Assembly (NCBI RefSeq): GCF_001278705.1
Contig: NZ_CP012600.1
Location: 3,941,417-4,005,416, forward strand
Length of the DNA stretch: 64,000 bases
Source: Bacillus gobiensis
Lineage (GTDB): Bacteria; Bacillota; Bacilli; Bacillales; Bacillaceae
Direction of reading: 5' to 3'
Position numbers and translations under genes: made by a program. The notes under the pieces were generated by a model that was not told the origin of the DNA, did no database searches, and saw only the letters and a list, made by a program, of their open reading frames with translations. Positions 26,647 through 35,420 of this stretch are shown here, in pieces; the stretch's first letter is position 1; every line of letters begins with the position of its first letter.

Positions 26647-27297
26647 GTGGCGAAGAATAAGATTAATAAAGAAATCATTACAGAAGCGGCACTCAGTATT
26701 TTACATGAAAAGGGCCTTGCCAATTTAACGATGAGAAATCTGGCAGCAAATCTGAAGGTAAAGGCACCTGCGCTATATTGGTACATTAAAAGTAAACAAG
26801 AAATTCTCCAGCTATTATCAGAATATATTTCTTCGCAAATTGAGTATCCAGAGGAATCGAAGGATTGGGAAGAGGAGATGACTCTCTTGTCATTGGCGAG
26901 CAGGCGGGCGATGTTATCGGTACCTGACGGAGCGGAAATCATGATGGATACGCTGCCTGTTTCCAAAAAAAGGTTGCATCTCATTAATAAAGCTTTTGAA
27001 ATCTTCCATAGAGCGAATTTTCCAGAGGATAAAATATTTTTAAGCGCAATCTTAATAAATAGTTACGTAACTTCATTTGTATTGGACGAACAGAAGCAAA
27101 AGAAAATGATAGATGAAATGGGAAAAGAAGAAATCGTGAATCAATTCAAAGGAGCAATTACCGCGATTCCGGAAGATAACATTCCGCATGTATATCGTTA
27201 TATGCTAACGCCGAAAACAAAATTGAATGATGAAGAAAGCTTTTTAGCTGGTCTGCGAATCATTTTGAAGGGGATAAAGGCTGAGATGGACAGGTAA
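26647..27297 (+). CDS. TetR-family repressor
   Basis: About 216 residues from the GTG (AKNKINKEIITEAAL) after TGAGGTGG. N-terminal HTH: LHEKGLANLTMRNLAANLKVKAPALYWYIKSK (residues about 18-50), strongly TetR-like. A ligand-binding helical C-terminal domain follows. It should repress the divergent efflux pump and itself through the TTAAC palindromes, with induction by the pump's substrate. Confidence 0.88.
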   Translation: MAKNKINKEIITEAALSILHEKGLANLTMRNLAANLKVKAPALYWYIKSKQEILQLLSEYISSQIEYPEESKDWEEEMTLLSLASRRAMLSVPDGAEIMMDTLPVSKKRLHLINKAFEIFHRANFPEDKIFLSAILINSYVTSFVLDEQKQKKMIDEMGKEEIVNQFKGAITAIPEDNIPHVYRYMLTPKTKLNDEESFLAGLRIILKGIKAEMDR

Positions 27298-27312
27298 GTT
27301 TAGGGAGGGACT

Positions 27313-28128
27313 ATGATGATCAGAAGGTTGACGAAAAGTGATCACGAGGTTTGTTTTCAGCTTTTGAAAATGCAATCAGCTGAAAACCTATTTATCATCG
27401 GTGATATTGAAGCCTACGGGTACGATAAGGACTTCCAAAAGCTATGGGGTGATTTTAACGAAAACGGAGAACTACGCGCCGTTTTGTTAAAATATCAGGA
27501 AAACTACATACCATTTGCAAGGGGATCATTCGATGCGAAAGGGTTTGCCGAAATTATAGAGAATGATCCTACGTTTTCGATGATGTCAGGATTAAAAGAC
27601 ATCACAGAAAAAATCGAACCCCACTTGAATAGAAAGCTTAAAAGAAAAAGGCAAACCTACTACGCGAAATGTACCAGATTACAACCAAGCATCAGTAACA
27701 TTGATGTGTCTCACGTAAAACAAGCCAAGCCCGACGATGCGAAAGCTCTTGTGGAGTTATTAATGAGTATTCCGGAGTTCAGCGAGTCCGTCATTACCGT
27801 TAAGAGAAAAAGACGCGGATTAGAAGATGGGGTTTCACGTTCCTTTTTCATCATGGAAGATAATAAAGCTGTTTCAACCGCTTCGACCTCTGCAGAAAAT
27901 TCTTTCTCCGCCATGGTAACAGGAGTATGTACACTAGAGCCCTATAAGAAAAAAGGCTATGCTACCCAGTGCATGGCAAAGCTCTGCAAACAGCTGTTGG
28001 ACGAAGAAAAGGAACTATGTTTATTTTATGATAACCCGGAAGCCGGAGCGATTTATAAACGGATTGGCTTCGAAGATATCGGCTTCTGGATGCTGTATAC
28101 GTATGAACATGTGAAAGCTAAAAATTAA
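27313..28128 (+). CDS. GNAT-family acetyltransferase
   Basis: 271 residues. The C-terminal GNAT fold shows MVTGVCTLEPYKKKGYATQCM, in which the KKKGYAT segment is the acetyl-CoA pyrophosphate loop, and the later NPEAGAIYKRIGFEDIG. The N-terminal half is a second, degenerate module. Substrate unknown. It starts 15 bases after tetR behind AGGGAGGG, so it is probably cotranscribed with the repressor. Confidence 0.8.
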   Translation: MMIRRLTKSDHEVCFQLLKMQSAENLFIIGDIEAYGYDKDFQKLWGDFNENGELRAVLLKYQENYIPFARGSFDAKGFAEIIENDPTFSMMSGLKDITEKIEPHLNRKLKRKRQTYYAKCTRLQPSISNIDVSHVKQAKPDDAKALVELLMSIPEFSESVITVKRKRRGLEDGVSRSFFIMEDNKAVSTASTSAENSFSAMVTGVCTLEPYKKKGYATQCMAKLCKQLLDEEKELCLFYDNPEAGAIYKRIGFEDIGFWMLYTYEHVKAKN

Positions 28129-28624
28129 ATATTCCTCCCGTGGCGGGGAAATATCATTTAAAGATTCAAAGAAAAATGTTATTAAATTTTTAAACTTATG
28201 TTTGCAAGAATTAAAATCTTTTTATAATAAGTTTTATAAGCTTTTAGAAGAAAGATCATCTCATTATTGGAAGGCACTGACACTATTAAAGGGCAATTGT
28301 TACTCAATCGACTAACTTATTATATTGTGAATATAACAACATTGAACCGTGGGCTTTGGTTGTAAAACCCTTCTAATTTAGGTTTAGAATAAAGTTTAAT
28401 CAGAAATATCTTACAAACCAGCATTCTACGGTAAATAAAAAGAATCCATTTTGAAAAAGGATTGATCAAAATGTTCGGCTAGATAAAATGGGCCAGTTGT
28501 TTTTTTGTGTCTGATTGATATAGAGCGAGAACTGTGATTTGCATGGAGTCTTCTAAGGGTCTCGGTAGCAAAACGCGGAAAACATACGCTACGCATTCGA
28601 CATAACAATTCTTTATTTTCGTCA

Positions 28625-28663
28625 AAAAAGCGTATGTGACAGATTTCTGAACATACGCTTTTT
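28625..28663. repeat. 13-bp perfect hairpin with A/T tails
   Basis: AAAAAGCGTATGT and ACATACGCTTTTT are exact inverted arms around a 13-base loop, so it looks like a bidirectional terminator. The word GCGTATGTT occurs again nearby on the minus strand (about 28581-28590). Confidence 0.6.
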
Positions 28664-28730
28664 CGTTAATGTAACTTTTATATTTATTTCGCACTTTTTT
28701 AATACTTATTTTACGTAAATAACAAATAAA

Positions 28731-28766
28731 GAGGGTGTCCCAAAAGTAAAAACTTTTGGCCCCCTG
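28731..28766 (-). terminator. terminator of the monooxygenase gene
   Basis: On the minus strand AGGGGGCCAAAAGT pairs with ACTTTTGGGACACCCT (two mismatches) and is followed by CTTTATTTG. Confidence 0.65.
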
Positions 28767-28781
28767 TTTTCTGTAATGTTC

Positions 28782-30371
28782 TTAATTGAATATGATCTGT
28801 AAATGTTTCTTCAGAAGATTTATGTTTAGTTCAACGCACTTAAAACCAATATAGCCATCTGGCCGGATGACAAGCATTCCCTCTTTAGAAGCAAATCCGT
28901 ACTTGCTGTAAATTTGCCCCTTTGAATCACACAAGTAATTTTGTTGAATCGCACAATCTCGTTCTATTCCGATTTGAAACACCTGTATTGGGTATGATTC
29001 CACATTTTCTTTGATTTTCTTAAAGGTTTCATAATCTTGTGTAAACACAAAAAGAACATGTTTTGTAGTTGTTAATAAATGGTGTAGACGCTGTCCATTG
29101 CCTATAATTTCGTCGGGTACTCTGTCTCCGGGCTGTAACCAATTCCCTTTATTAAACACCTTAGATCCGTATTCTTCGCCATTCACAATCGGACTATGAC
29201 GATAATGGATACCTGTTTGAGAAAGTGCATCAATGAATTTTTGGTTGATGAATCGAGAAGAGGTAATGACTGGAGCAATCGTCTTTCTAACTTGATTGAC
29301 TAAGCGACTCTTTTGGAGAAGGATTCTTGTAAAGCGTTCGGTTCCCGATAATAAATTACCCCAGACGGGCTCTCTTTCCGTTGTGTATGTATCCAATAAC
29401 GTATCCGGGGAATAGTTTTTAAGGACAAGCGCTAACTTCCAGGAAAGATTATAAGCATCCTGAATACCTGTATTCATACCCTGGGCGCCTACTGGAGAAT
29501 GAATATGAGCAGCATCTCCAGCTAAAAAGACACGTCCCAAGCGCGCTTGCTTCACCATTCTTTGATTTACAAGGAATCGTGAGGTCCATAAAACGCTGCT
29601 GACTGATGTGTTAGTTGGCCCGACTGCATGAATCATCTGTTCAATTTCTTCAATACTGACCTCCGAATGTTCTTTGGCACCTATATCAGATGTCATTAGG
29701 ATTCTATGTTTTCCGTCTTTCATCGGAAAAAATGCAATGAACTTTCCCCTGTCAACAAACGCATAACTCTCGTTATAAGGCAATTTCCATTCCACTTTAA
29801 GATCAACCAGGGAAAAGTTTTGTTGAATCGTTACCCCTTCAAAATTTAACCCAAGTTGATGACGGACAGTACTGTGAGCCCCGTCACAGCCTACTATATA
29901 TTTGGTACGGATGTTCGCGGTCTTTTCTATTCCTTTTTGAACAATCACTGTTGTTCCATTGGCGTCCTGCTCGATTTCTAACAGTTTCGTTTCCCACTCT
30001 ACATCATAATTTTGTTTCATTAAATAGTTATAAAGAATTTCTTCTGTTTTGTTCTGCGGCAACATCAAAACAAATGGAAAAGGACTATTGCATTGCTTAT
30101 TAAAATCAAAATAGATGAGTTTATGGTCTTTGTTCATTACATTAAATGCTGGTGTGTCCAGGCCCTTTTCAACCATTTCTTCTGCAATTCCTGTTTTCTC
30201 ATAAAGCTCCAATGTTCTTGGCATGATACCTAAAGCTTTTGTCGTTTGCGAAGTGGTAATTGCTGAGTCGATAATCTTAAATGATATGTCATGTCTGGCC
30301 AATTCATTTGCTAATGTTAGGCCGGTAGGTCCTGCACCCACAATCAATACATCTGTATCAAAGCTATTCAT
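28782..30371 (-). CDS. FAD-dependent aromatic monooxygenase (PheA/TfdB type)
   Basis: 529 residues. Rossmann motif VLIVGAGPTGLTLANELAR at the N-terminus, the DG motif VGCDGAHSTVR and the FAD ribityl motif RVFLAGDAAHIHSPVGAQGMN. A C-terminal thioredoxin-like tail ends with MLVIRPDGYIGFK. Hydroxylates aromatic or polyketide-like substrates with NAD(P)H and O2. Substrate not predictable. Gene stands alone. Confidence 0.88.
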   Translation of the reverse strand: MNSFDTDVLIVGAGPTGLTLANELARHDISFKIIDSAITTSQTTKALGIMPRTLELYEKTGIAEEMVEKGLDTPAFNVMNKDHKLIYFDFNKQCNSPFPFVLMLPQNKTEEILYNYLMKQNYDVEWETKLLEIEQDANGTTVIVQKGIEKTANIRTKYIVGCDGAHSTVRHQLGLNFEGVTIQQNFSLVDLKVEWKLPYNESYAFVDRGKFIAFFPMKDGKHRILMTSDIGAKEHSEVSIEEIEQMIHAVGPTNTSVSSVLWTSRFLVNQRMVKQARLGRVFLAGDAAHIHSPVGAQGMNTGIQDAYNLSWKLALVLKNYSPDTLLDTYTTEREPVWGNLLSGTERFTRILLQKSRLVNQVRKTIAPVITSSRFINQKFIDALSQTGIHYRHSPIVNGEEYGSKVFNKGNWLQPGDRVPDEIIGNGQRLHHLLTTTKHVLFVFTQDYETFKKIKENVESYPIQVFQIGIERDCAIQQNYLCDSKGQIYSKYGFASKEGMLVIRPDGYIGFKCVELNINLLKKHLQIIFN

Positions 30372-30557
30372 TTGAATTTCCCCTTATCTCAAATGCTTTA
30401 TATTATGGTCATGTCTACTTGTTTACCTGAAATCAGTTGTATTATGTATAAATCAGCACTTAGAAGATGCTTATGATAAGCAAATAGAGTTTAGTCCTAT
30501 CCCTTAGCAAGAGGAGTCCGTGTCACTCCACTACGCCCGATTCCATGGCATAAACAG

Positions 30558-31010
30558 GTGTCCCATATGGCATACCAGGAAAATTCAAGTCTTTCGCACC
30601 GTCATGACCAGGTTGACAAGGCTCCGGACTGCCTTCCTAATAATGTTGTGGTCCAAGGTAGTGATGGATTCTTCACCGAATACGCTCACATAACACCAGT
30701 TCGCAGGCGCCCAAATCATGCACTTCCTGGATCGACTTTATATTGGATGTGGTATAATCGACCACTTACGATAGGGAACCCAATCAGAACAGGGGACTTA
30801 CTTGGTTGGGTGGATAATTCTGGGCGCACGGAGGGAGATCCTGTTGTTCATATTGCACGATATACTCCCGGGCCTATTGAAACTTTGTATTCCAGACATT
30901 CTCCTTGTGATTGGTATATACATGGTGTCGATTCACCTTTAATGATCCCGCCTGCAACTTGTTTTCCAGGAGGCATTTACCCTCCTATTATCTTACCTGA
31001 TAGAGTGTAG
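30558..31010 (+). CDS. degenerate M23 (LytM-like) domain protein, possibly 5'-truncated
   Basis: 150 residues if started at the GTG. VVVQGSDGFFTEYAHITP, then IRTGDLLGWVDNSGRTEGDPVVHIARYTP, follow the M23 peptidase pattern, but the final HxH is VVHIA, with one zinc-site His missing. No ribosome site precedes the start, and the same frame stays open upstream for about 20 codons to a TAG, so the 5' end may be lost. Likely catalytically inactive or a gene remnant. Confidence 0.5.
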   Translation: MSHMAYQENSSLSHRHDQVDKAPDCLPNNVVVQGSDGFFTEYAHITPVRRRPNHALPGSTLYWMWYNRPLTIGNPIRTGDLLGWVDNSGRTEGDPVVHIARYTPGPIETLYSRHSPCDWYIHGVDSPLMIPPATCFPGGIYPPIILPDRV

Positions 31011-31239
31011 ATAACCCTTGTTATAAGCCTAGAATTTGTTCCGATACTCTTCTTTTTTGGAACTTACATTGGATCGTTGATGACGGTCCTTTTTCATGTA
31101 AGTAACTTTGTAGTTTGATACATTGGCGATTTTTGACAAAAGGAAAATTAGCATCGAAATATTTTGATGAAGAAATAATTGCTATGGAAAAAATACAACC
31201 ATGGACGGAGGAACTGGAATCATGAAAACTACAAGGTTA

Positions 31240-31455
31240 TTATCTACTCAGCTTTCTTTGGCATTCTTCTTTTAAATAATGCTCAAACTGAAAACCGTCC
31301 ATCCGGTCAATATCCAAAATCCCTGATTTACTTAATCTTTTGTCCAATTGATGTTGCTTAAAAAATCGATATACGGAAGGCACAAAAAGAAGAAGCAGGA
31401 AAACCAATATCGTATTGAAATACGAGAAGGTCTTCAGATACGACCATGAGTAAAA
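31240..31455 (-). pseudogene. N-terminal remnant of Mrr-type membrane-linked endonuclease
   Basis: Read on the minus strand, one open frame gives SYLKTFSYFNTILVFLLLLF (membrane helix), then YRFFKQHQLDKRLSKSG and DIDRMDGFQFEHYLKEECQ before TAA at 31240-31242. The IDxMDGxxFExYL motif opens Mrr-catalytic restriction-endonuclease-like domains, which here are missing. The 5' start is also absent (TAG upstream). The rest of 31011-31557 shows no other gene. Confidence 0.6.
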
Positions 31456-31557
31456 TATATTCTACCATCACCAAAAAAAGTAGACCCATTTTTGCGTCTT
31501 TTCCAAATTTCCTTCGTCCCCATTATTGAAAGAGAAAAAACGAAGGAGGAACAACTA

Positions 31558-32538
31558 GTGCAATATACTTTTCTAGGAAGAACAGGATTGAGGGTCAGCC
31601 GTTTATGTTTAGGCACGATGAATTTTGGGGTGGACACGGACGAAAAGACCGCATTCCGAATCATGGATGAAGCTCTTGATGTGGGTATCAACTATTTTGA
31701 TACAGCGAACATTTACGGGTGGGGGGAGAATGCAGGATTGACGGAAACCATGATTGGCAGGTGGTTTGCTCAAGGCGGACAGCGCCGGGAGAGAGTCGTT
31801 TTGGCTACCAAAGTGTACGAACCTATGTCGAATCCCATCGATGGTCCGAATGACACAAGGGGCTTGTCGCTCTACAAAATCAGACGCCATTTGGAGGAAT
31901 CATTGCGGAGGCTCCAGACGGACCATGTGGAGCTCTACCAAATGCATCACATTGACAGGCGGACTCCATGGGACGAATTGTGGGAGGCCTTTGAAACCCA
32001 GGTTCGGTCGGGCAAAGTCGACTACATAGGTTCAAGCAACTTTGCAGGATGGCATTTAGTAAAGGCGCAAGCGGCAGCAAAGGAACGCCGTTTTATGGGT
32101 CTTATAAGCGAGCAGCATAAATACAGCCTGCTCGAACGGACCCCGGAATTGGAGGTATTGCCGGCGGCACGGGATTTAGGCTTGGGTGTCGTTGCATGGA
32201 GTCCTCTGGCAGGAGGTCTTCTCGGTGGCAGCGCGTTACAAAGCGATGCGGGAGCTCGTACAGGCAAACGAGCCAACCTCATTGAAAAGCACCGCCGGCA
32301 GCTCGGAAAATTTTCTGCATTGTGTGCAGAACTAAGCGAAAAAGAGGCAAACGTCGCTCTGGCCTGGCTGCTGAAGAATCCGGTGATGACCGCGCCTATC
32401 ATCGGACCTCGAACAGTGGAACAGCTGAGAGACGTCATTCGTGCGATCGAAATCAATCTTGATGAACATGTACTTCAGGAATTGGACAACATTTTTCCGG
32501 GACCGGGCGGAGAGACGCCTGAAGTGTATGCTTGGTAA
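31558..32538 (+). CDS. aldo/keto reductase
   Basis: About 326 residues from the GTG (QYTFLGRTGLRVSRL) after GAAGGAGG. AKR (beta/alpha)8 barrel with the catalytic tetrad visible: Asp in FDTANIYG, Tyr in the same motif, Lys in LATKVY and His in YQMHHID. NADPH site near IGPRTVEQLRD. Base composition is clearly richer in G+C than neighbours, with many long shadow frames, which suggests recent transfer. Monocistronic with its own terminator. Confidence 0.88.
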   Translation: MQYTFLGRTGLRVSRLCLGTMNFGVDTDEKTAFRIMDEALDVGINYFDTANIYGWGENAGLTETMIGRWFAQGGQRRERVVLATKVYEPMSNPIDGPNDTRGLSLYKIRRHLEESLRRLQTDHVELYQMHHIDRRTPWDELWEAFETQVRSGKVDYIGSSNFAGWHLVKAQAAAKERRFMGLISEQHKYSLLERTPELEVLPAARDLGLGVVAWSPLAGGLLGGSALQSDAGARTGKRANLIEKHRRQLGKFSALCAELSEKEANVALAWLLKNPVMTAPIIGPRTVEQLRDVIRAIEINLDEHVLQELDNIFPGPGGETPEVYAW

Positions 32539-32611
32539 GGAAGTTATAGGTAAACACTTCACCTCTAAAAGAGCTATGATTGATTTAAATCATTTGTAAA
32601 TATAAATAGAA

Positions 32612-32643
32612 AACCGAGTATTAGAACATACTCGGCTTTCTGT
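32612..32643 (+). terminator. terminator of the aldo/keto reductase gene
   Basis: AACCGAGTAT pairs with ATACTCGGCTT around a 6-base loop, then T-rich. Further on, GGTATAC and GTATACC form an inverted repeat near 32661-32681. Confidence 0.7.
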
Positions 32644-32803
32644 TATTCGATTAGATATCTATTTGGTATACAAGTACTGTATACCTACAGAGGTCCTTTA
32701 ATACAAACAGCACCAAGAATTATAGTTTCACAAGCAGCCGCACATAAGATAGCTAATACCCCAATTGCCTAGTTACTTAATATTGATTTGCAAGGCTGAC
32801 AGG

Positions 32804-33130
32804 TCAAATATCCAAGCTAGTGTAAACGACTTGATAAAGCGTGGGGTCATACTGTTCGGCAATTTCTTCAGCCTTCTTCATGTGAACGAGAGCCTCAGGA
32901 TCTTTTAGCATACGCGAGAAGGCCTCTTCATCCTTCCATTGGGCATAATTTACGACCTTTGTTCCATCCAAGCTTTGATGGAAATTAGCAGAAAGAAACC
33001 CTGGAAACTTCTTCATAACGGATTCTGTAGCTTGGATTAATAGAGCAACCAATTCCTCTTGCCGGTCAGGATCAACAGTAAACACATTAATTAACGTAAC
33101 ACACGGGTGTTCCGTGCTGATGGTCGTCAT
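32804..33130 (-). CDS. antibiotic-biosynthesis-monooxygenase (ABM) domain protein
   Basis: About 108 residues from the ATG (TTISTEHP) that follows AGGGGGAA. Single ABM/dimeric alpha-beta barrel: PCVTLINVFTVDPDRQEELVALL, GFLSANFHQSLDGTKVVNYAQWKDEEAF. Such proteins oxidise quinone-like compounds or bind heme; the role here is open. Monocistronic. Confidence 0.8.
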   Translation of the reverse strand: MTTISTEHPCVTLINVFTVDPDRQEELVALLIQATESVMKKFPGFLSANFHQSLDGTKVVNYAQWKDEEAFSRMLKDPEALVHMKKAEEIAEQYDPTLYQVVYTSLDI

Positions 33131-33347
33131 TAAAAATTCCCCCTGTTTATCGGTTGATTGCCATAAACCTGTCACACGATCCTTTTCAAAGTATTTAAAG
33201 ATAAATTACCCTTATAAAAACACCCTAAAACACAAAATCAAGAAAGACATCCACCACAAATATATAAAATATAGAATTATTTGAAACCTTATCCTATTAA
33301 ATACGTATCACATACTACACGTATTTTTATAGAAAGGGGATTTTAAT

Positions 33348-33554
33348 ATGCTTGAAATTGTTATTATTATTGTTTTGGTCGCACTGCTGCTTGGAATTTT
33401 CTCTTCAAAGAAATCTCTTTCAAAGAGAAATCATTCATTCCATGATTCTTCCAATGGTGCAGGCCCGGGCTTTCCCTTTTTTGTCGGCAGTGACGGTGGA
33501 AATGATGGAGGAAGCGATGGCGGAGGGGGCGGTGACGGAGGCGGGGGAGCCTGA
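33348..33554 (+). CDS. small Gly-rich single-pass membrane protein
   Basis: 68 residues: a membrane helix (EIVIIIVLVALLLGIFSS), a short basic stretch, then a tail almost wholly Gly, Asp and Ser. ATG after AAAGGGGATTTTAAT. Small proteins of this layout are common in bacilli; no function can be given. It ends just before the five-unit repeat array. Confidence 0.6.
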   Translation: MLEIVIIIVLVALLLGIFSSKKSLSKRNHSFHDSSNGAGPGFPFFVGSDGGNDGGSDGGGGGDGGGGA

Positions 33555-33590
33555 ATGGACTGAGGGTCTGCCGTCTTGCTGTTTGTAAAT

Positions 33591-33694
33591 ATATCCTCTT
33601 TATTCAGGTTTATATCAACCCATGACCTAGAATATTCCCCCATAATCATGAGATATCCTCCCATTATACAAACTTATCCTCCCATCTCTTTTTC
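33591..33694. repeat. five tandem ~21-bp repeats
   Basis: Units begin at 33591, 33612, 33632, 33653 and 33674 (period 20-21 bases). Each starts with ATAT or TTAT followed by a C-rich core, best ATATCCTCCCAT. The period is two DNA turns, so all cores face one side. The array lies directly upstream of the response-regulator gene. A related array is at 43695-43773. Confidence 0.75.
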
Positions 33695-33731
33695 ACTCTA
33701 TTATAAAATGGAAAAGACGGGAGGATTTCAC

Positions 33732-34436
33732 ATGCAAAAAAAGATTTTAATTATAGACGATGATACTGAACTATGCAGACTGCTAAAAAAATGTATGGAG
33801 TCGGAAGGATACAAGTCGGAGATTGCCCATACAGGAAAAGAAGGTTTAAAGCTGCTTGCCGGAGAGGAGTACCATCTCGTCATTCTCGATGTGATGATGC
33901 CGGAGATGGATGGGATGTCCGTGCTGGCACATATTCGAAAAACAAAAAATACACCGGTGTTAATGCTTACGGCCAAAGGGAATGAAATGGACAAAGTACT
34001 GGGATTGAAAGCCGGAGCAGATGATTACATGACGAAACCGTTTAGTTTGTCCGAATTAACGGCGAGAGTCGAATCTCTCATTCGAAGATATATGGTGCTG
34101 GGCGCCGCCCTTCAACAGCCCCGCAGCCTGACTTTCGGTTCTCTGGTGATTGATCCTGCATACATGCGGGCTACTTTAGATGATGAAGATGTGTCATTAA
34201 CGGGAAAAGAATTTGATTTGCTCTATTTTTTGGCATCAAATGCCGGGCAAATTTTTACTAAGAAGCAAATATACAAGCATGTTTGGCAAAATGAATATGC
34301 TTACGATGACAACAATATCATGGTACATATTAGAAGGCTTCGCAAAAAAATTGAACCAGATCCGGCGAATCCCATTTATATCTTAACCGCTTGGGGTATG
34401 GGCTATAAATTTAACGGAGCTGCAGGAAATGAGTAG
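33732..34436 (+). CDS. OmpR-family response regulator
   Basis: About 234 residues from the ATG (QKKILIIDDD) that follows GGGAGGATTTCAC. Receiver domain with phosphoacceptor Asp in LVILDVMMPEMDG, the Thr/Ala of MLTAKG and Lys of MTKPFS; winged-helix output domain from about 130 to 234 (TGKEFDLLYFLASNAG and NNIMVHIRRLRKKIE). Overlaps the kinase gene by 8 bases. Probably drives the downstream bacitracin-type genes; the repeat array upstream may be its target. Confidence 0.92.
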   Translation: MQKKILIIDDDTELCRLLKKCMESEGYKSEIAHTGKEGLKLLAGEEYHLVILDVMMPEMDGMSVLAHIRKTKNTPVLMLTAKGNEMDKVLGLKAGADDYMTKPFSLSELTARVESLIRRYMVLGAALQQPRSLTFGSLVIDPAYMRATLDDEDVSLTGKEFDLLYFLASNAGQIFTKKQIYKHVWQNEYAYDDNNIMVHIRRLRKKIEPDPANPIYILTAWGMGYKFNGAAGNE

Positions 34437-35355
34437 TATGAGTTATTTGCTGCTGATCGGCCTCGTCATCGCCCTGATTTTTTTTATTATCCGCGAACGG
34501 AAATACCGTAAACGGATTCAGGAGACGCATTCGATCTTAGAAGAGATTGTCGCCGGCAATGAAAATCGCAGAATCCATGTAGACGAGAAAGAGCTGATTG
34601 CTCCGTTAGTTTTCCAAATCAATCAGCTGGTCGATTTCTATCAAACGGATAAAGTGAAAGCATACCGGTCGGAACAAGCAAGAAAGAGGATGCTGTCGAG
34701 CCTTTCACATGATGTCCGGACGCCTTTGACATCGGTTTTGGGATATTTGGATGCGTTAGAGGGTGGCCTGGCTGGTGAAGAAGCTGAGGAGTATATACAT
34801 ATTGCGAGAAATAAAGCTTATGCGCTAAAAGAGTATTTGGACGAGTTGTTTGTGATTGCCCAAATTGATGCCGACGAATGGAAGCCTGCCAGTGAATCGT
34901 TCGATCTATTTGAATTGCTGCGCAGCGTCTTGATTGGATGGATGCCCGAATTTCAGAAAAAGGACATAACGGTCGATGTCCAAATTCCAGATAGTGAACG
35001 ATTTATTATCGGAGATCAACATGCAATTTCACGGGTTTTTAATAATTTGCTGCAAAATGCTTTACGCTATGGCGGCGATTCATTTATCGGAATCAAGGCA
35101 TGGGCTGAGGAAAAAGAGATTCATTTTGAAGTGTGGGACAAGGGTTCCGGGCTTTCTCCAGATCAGCTTTCAAAAGTATTTGACCGGCTTTATAAGGCCG
35201 ATTCATCCAGGTCATCAAAGGGGCACGGATTGGGTCTGGCGATTGCCAAGGAGCTCGTCCAAAAAATGAATGGAACGATTGTTATGGAAAGCGATCCTTT
35301 TCAAAAAACCGCTGTACTGGTATCTCTTCCGAAAGTAAGAAAAAGTAAGAATTAA
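34429..35355 (+). CDS. sensor histidine kinase with one short N-terminal membrane helix
   Basis: 308 residues. One membrane segment (YLLLIGLVIALIFFII), a ~50-residue linker, DHp with the H-box SLSHDVRTPLTSVLGY, then N-box NLLQNALRYG, G1 DKGSGLS and G2 GHGLGLAI. It lacks an extracellular sensing loop, so the signal is perceived in or through the membrane or from a transporter, as in cell-envelope-stress kinases. Partner of the overlapping regulator gene. Confidence 0.88.
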   Translation: MSSMSYLLLIGLVIALIFFIIRERKYRKRIQETHSILEEIVAGNENRRIHVDEKELIAPLVFQINQLVDFYQTDKVKAYRSEQARKRMLSSLSHDVRTPLTSVLGYLDALEGGLAGEEAEEYIHIARNKAYALKEYLDELFVIAQIDADEWKPASESFDLFELLRSVLIGWMPEFQKKDITVDVQIPDSERFIIGDQHAISRVFNNLLQNALRYGGDSFIGIKAWAEEKEIHFEVWDKGSGLSPDQLSKVFDRLYKADSSRSSKGHGLGLAIAKELVQKMNGTIVMESDPFQKTAVLVSLPKVRKSKN

Positions 35356-35420
35356 GTAAGCTCCATGTCAGAACCGCCGGGTAGAATGATAGATAGTTAA
35401 GAAGGCAAGGAGCGATAGGA

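Larger units (their letters stand above)
28129..28781. other. 650-base gap without a supported gene
   Basis: The start holds a short hairpin (ATATTCCTCCCG against CGGGGAAATAT) that may end the GNAT transcript. Minus-strand frames around 28480-28690 (with RPLEDSMQITVLALYQ) look protein-like but match no family I know. They are followed by the hairpins listed separately. Confidence 0.4.

Noticed and set aside
32690..32800. Minus-strand frame AIGVLAILCAAACETIILGA as a bacteriocin-like peptide
   Set aside because: An in-frame stop precedes it, there is no start or ribosome site, and no processing or immunity genes adjoin.
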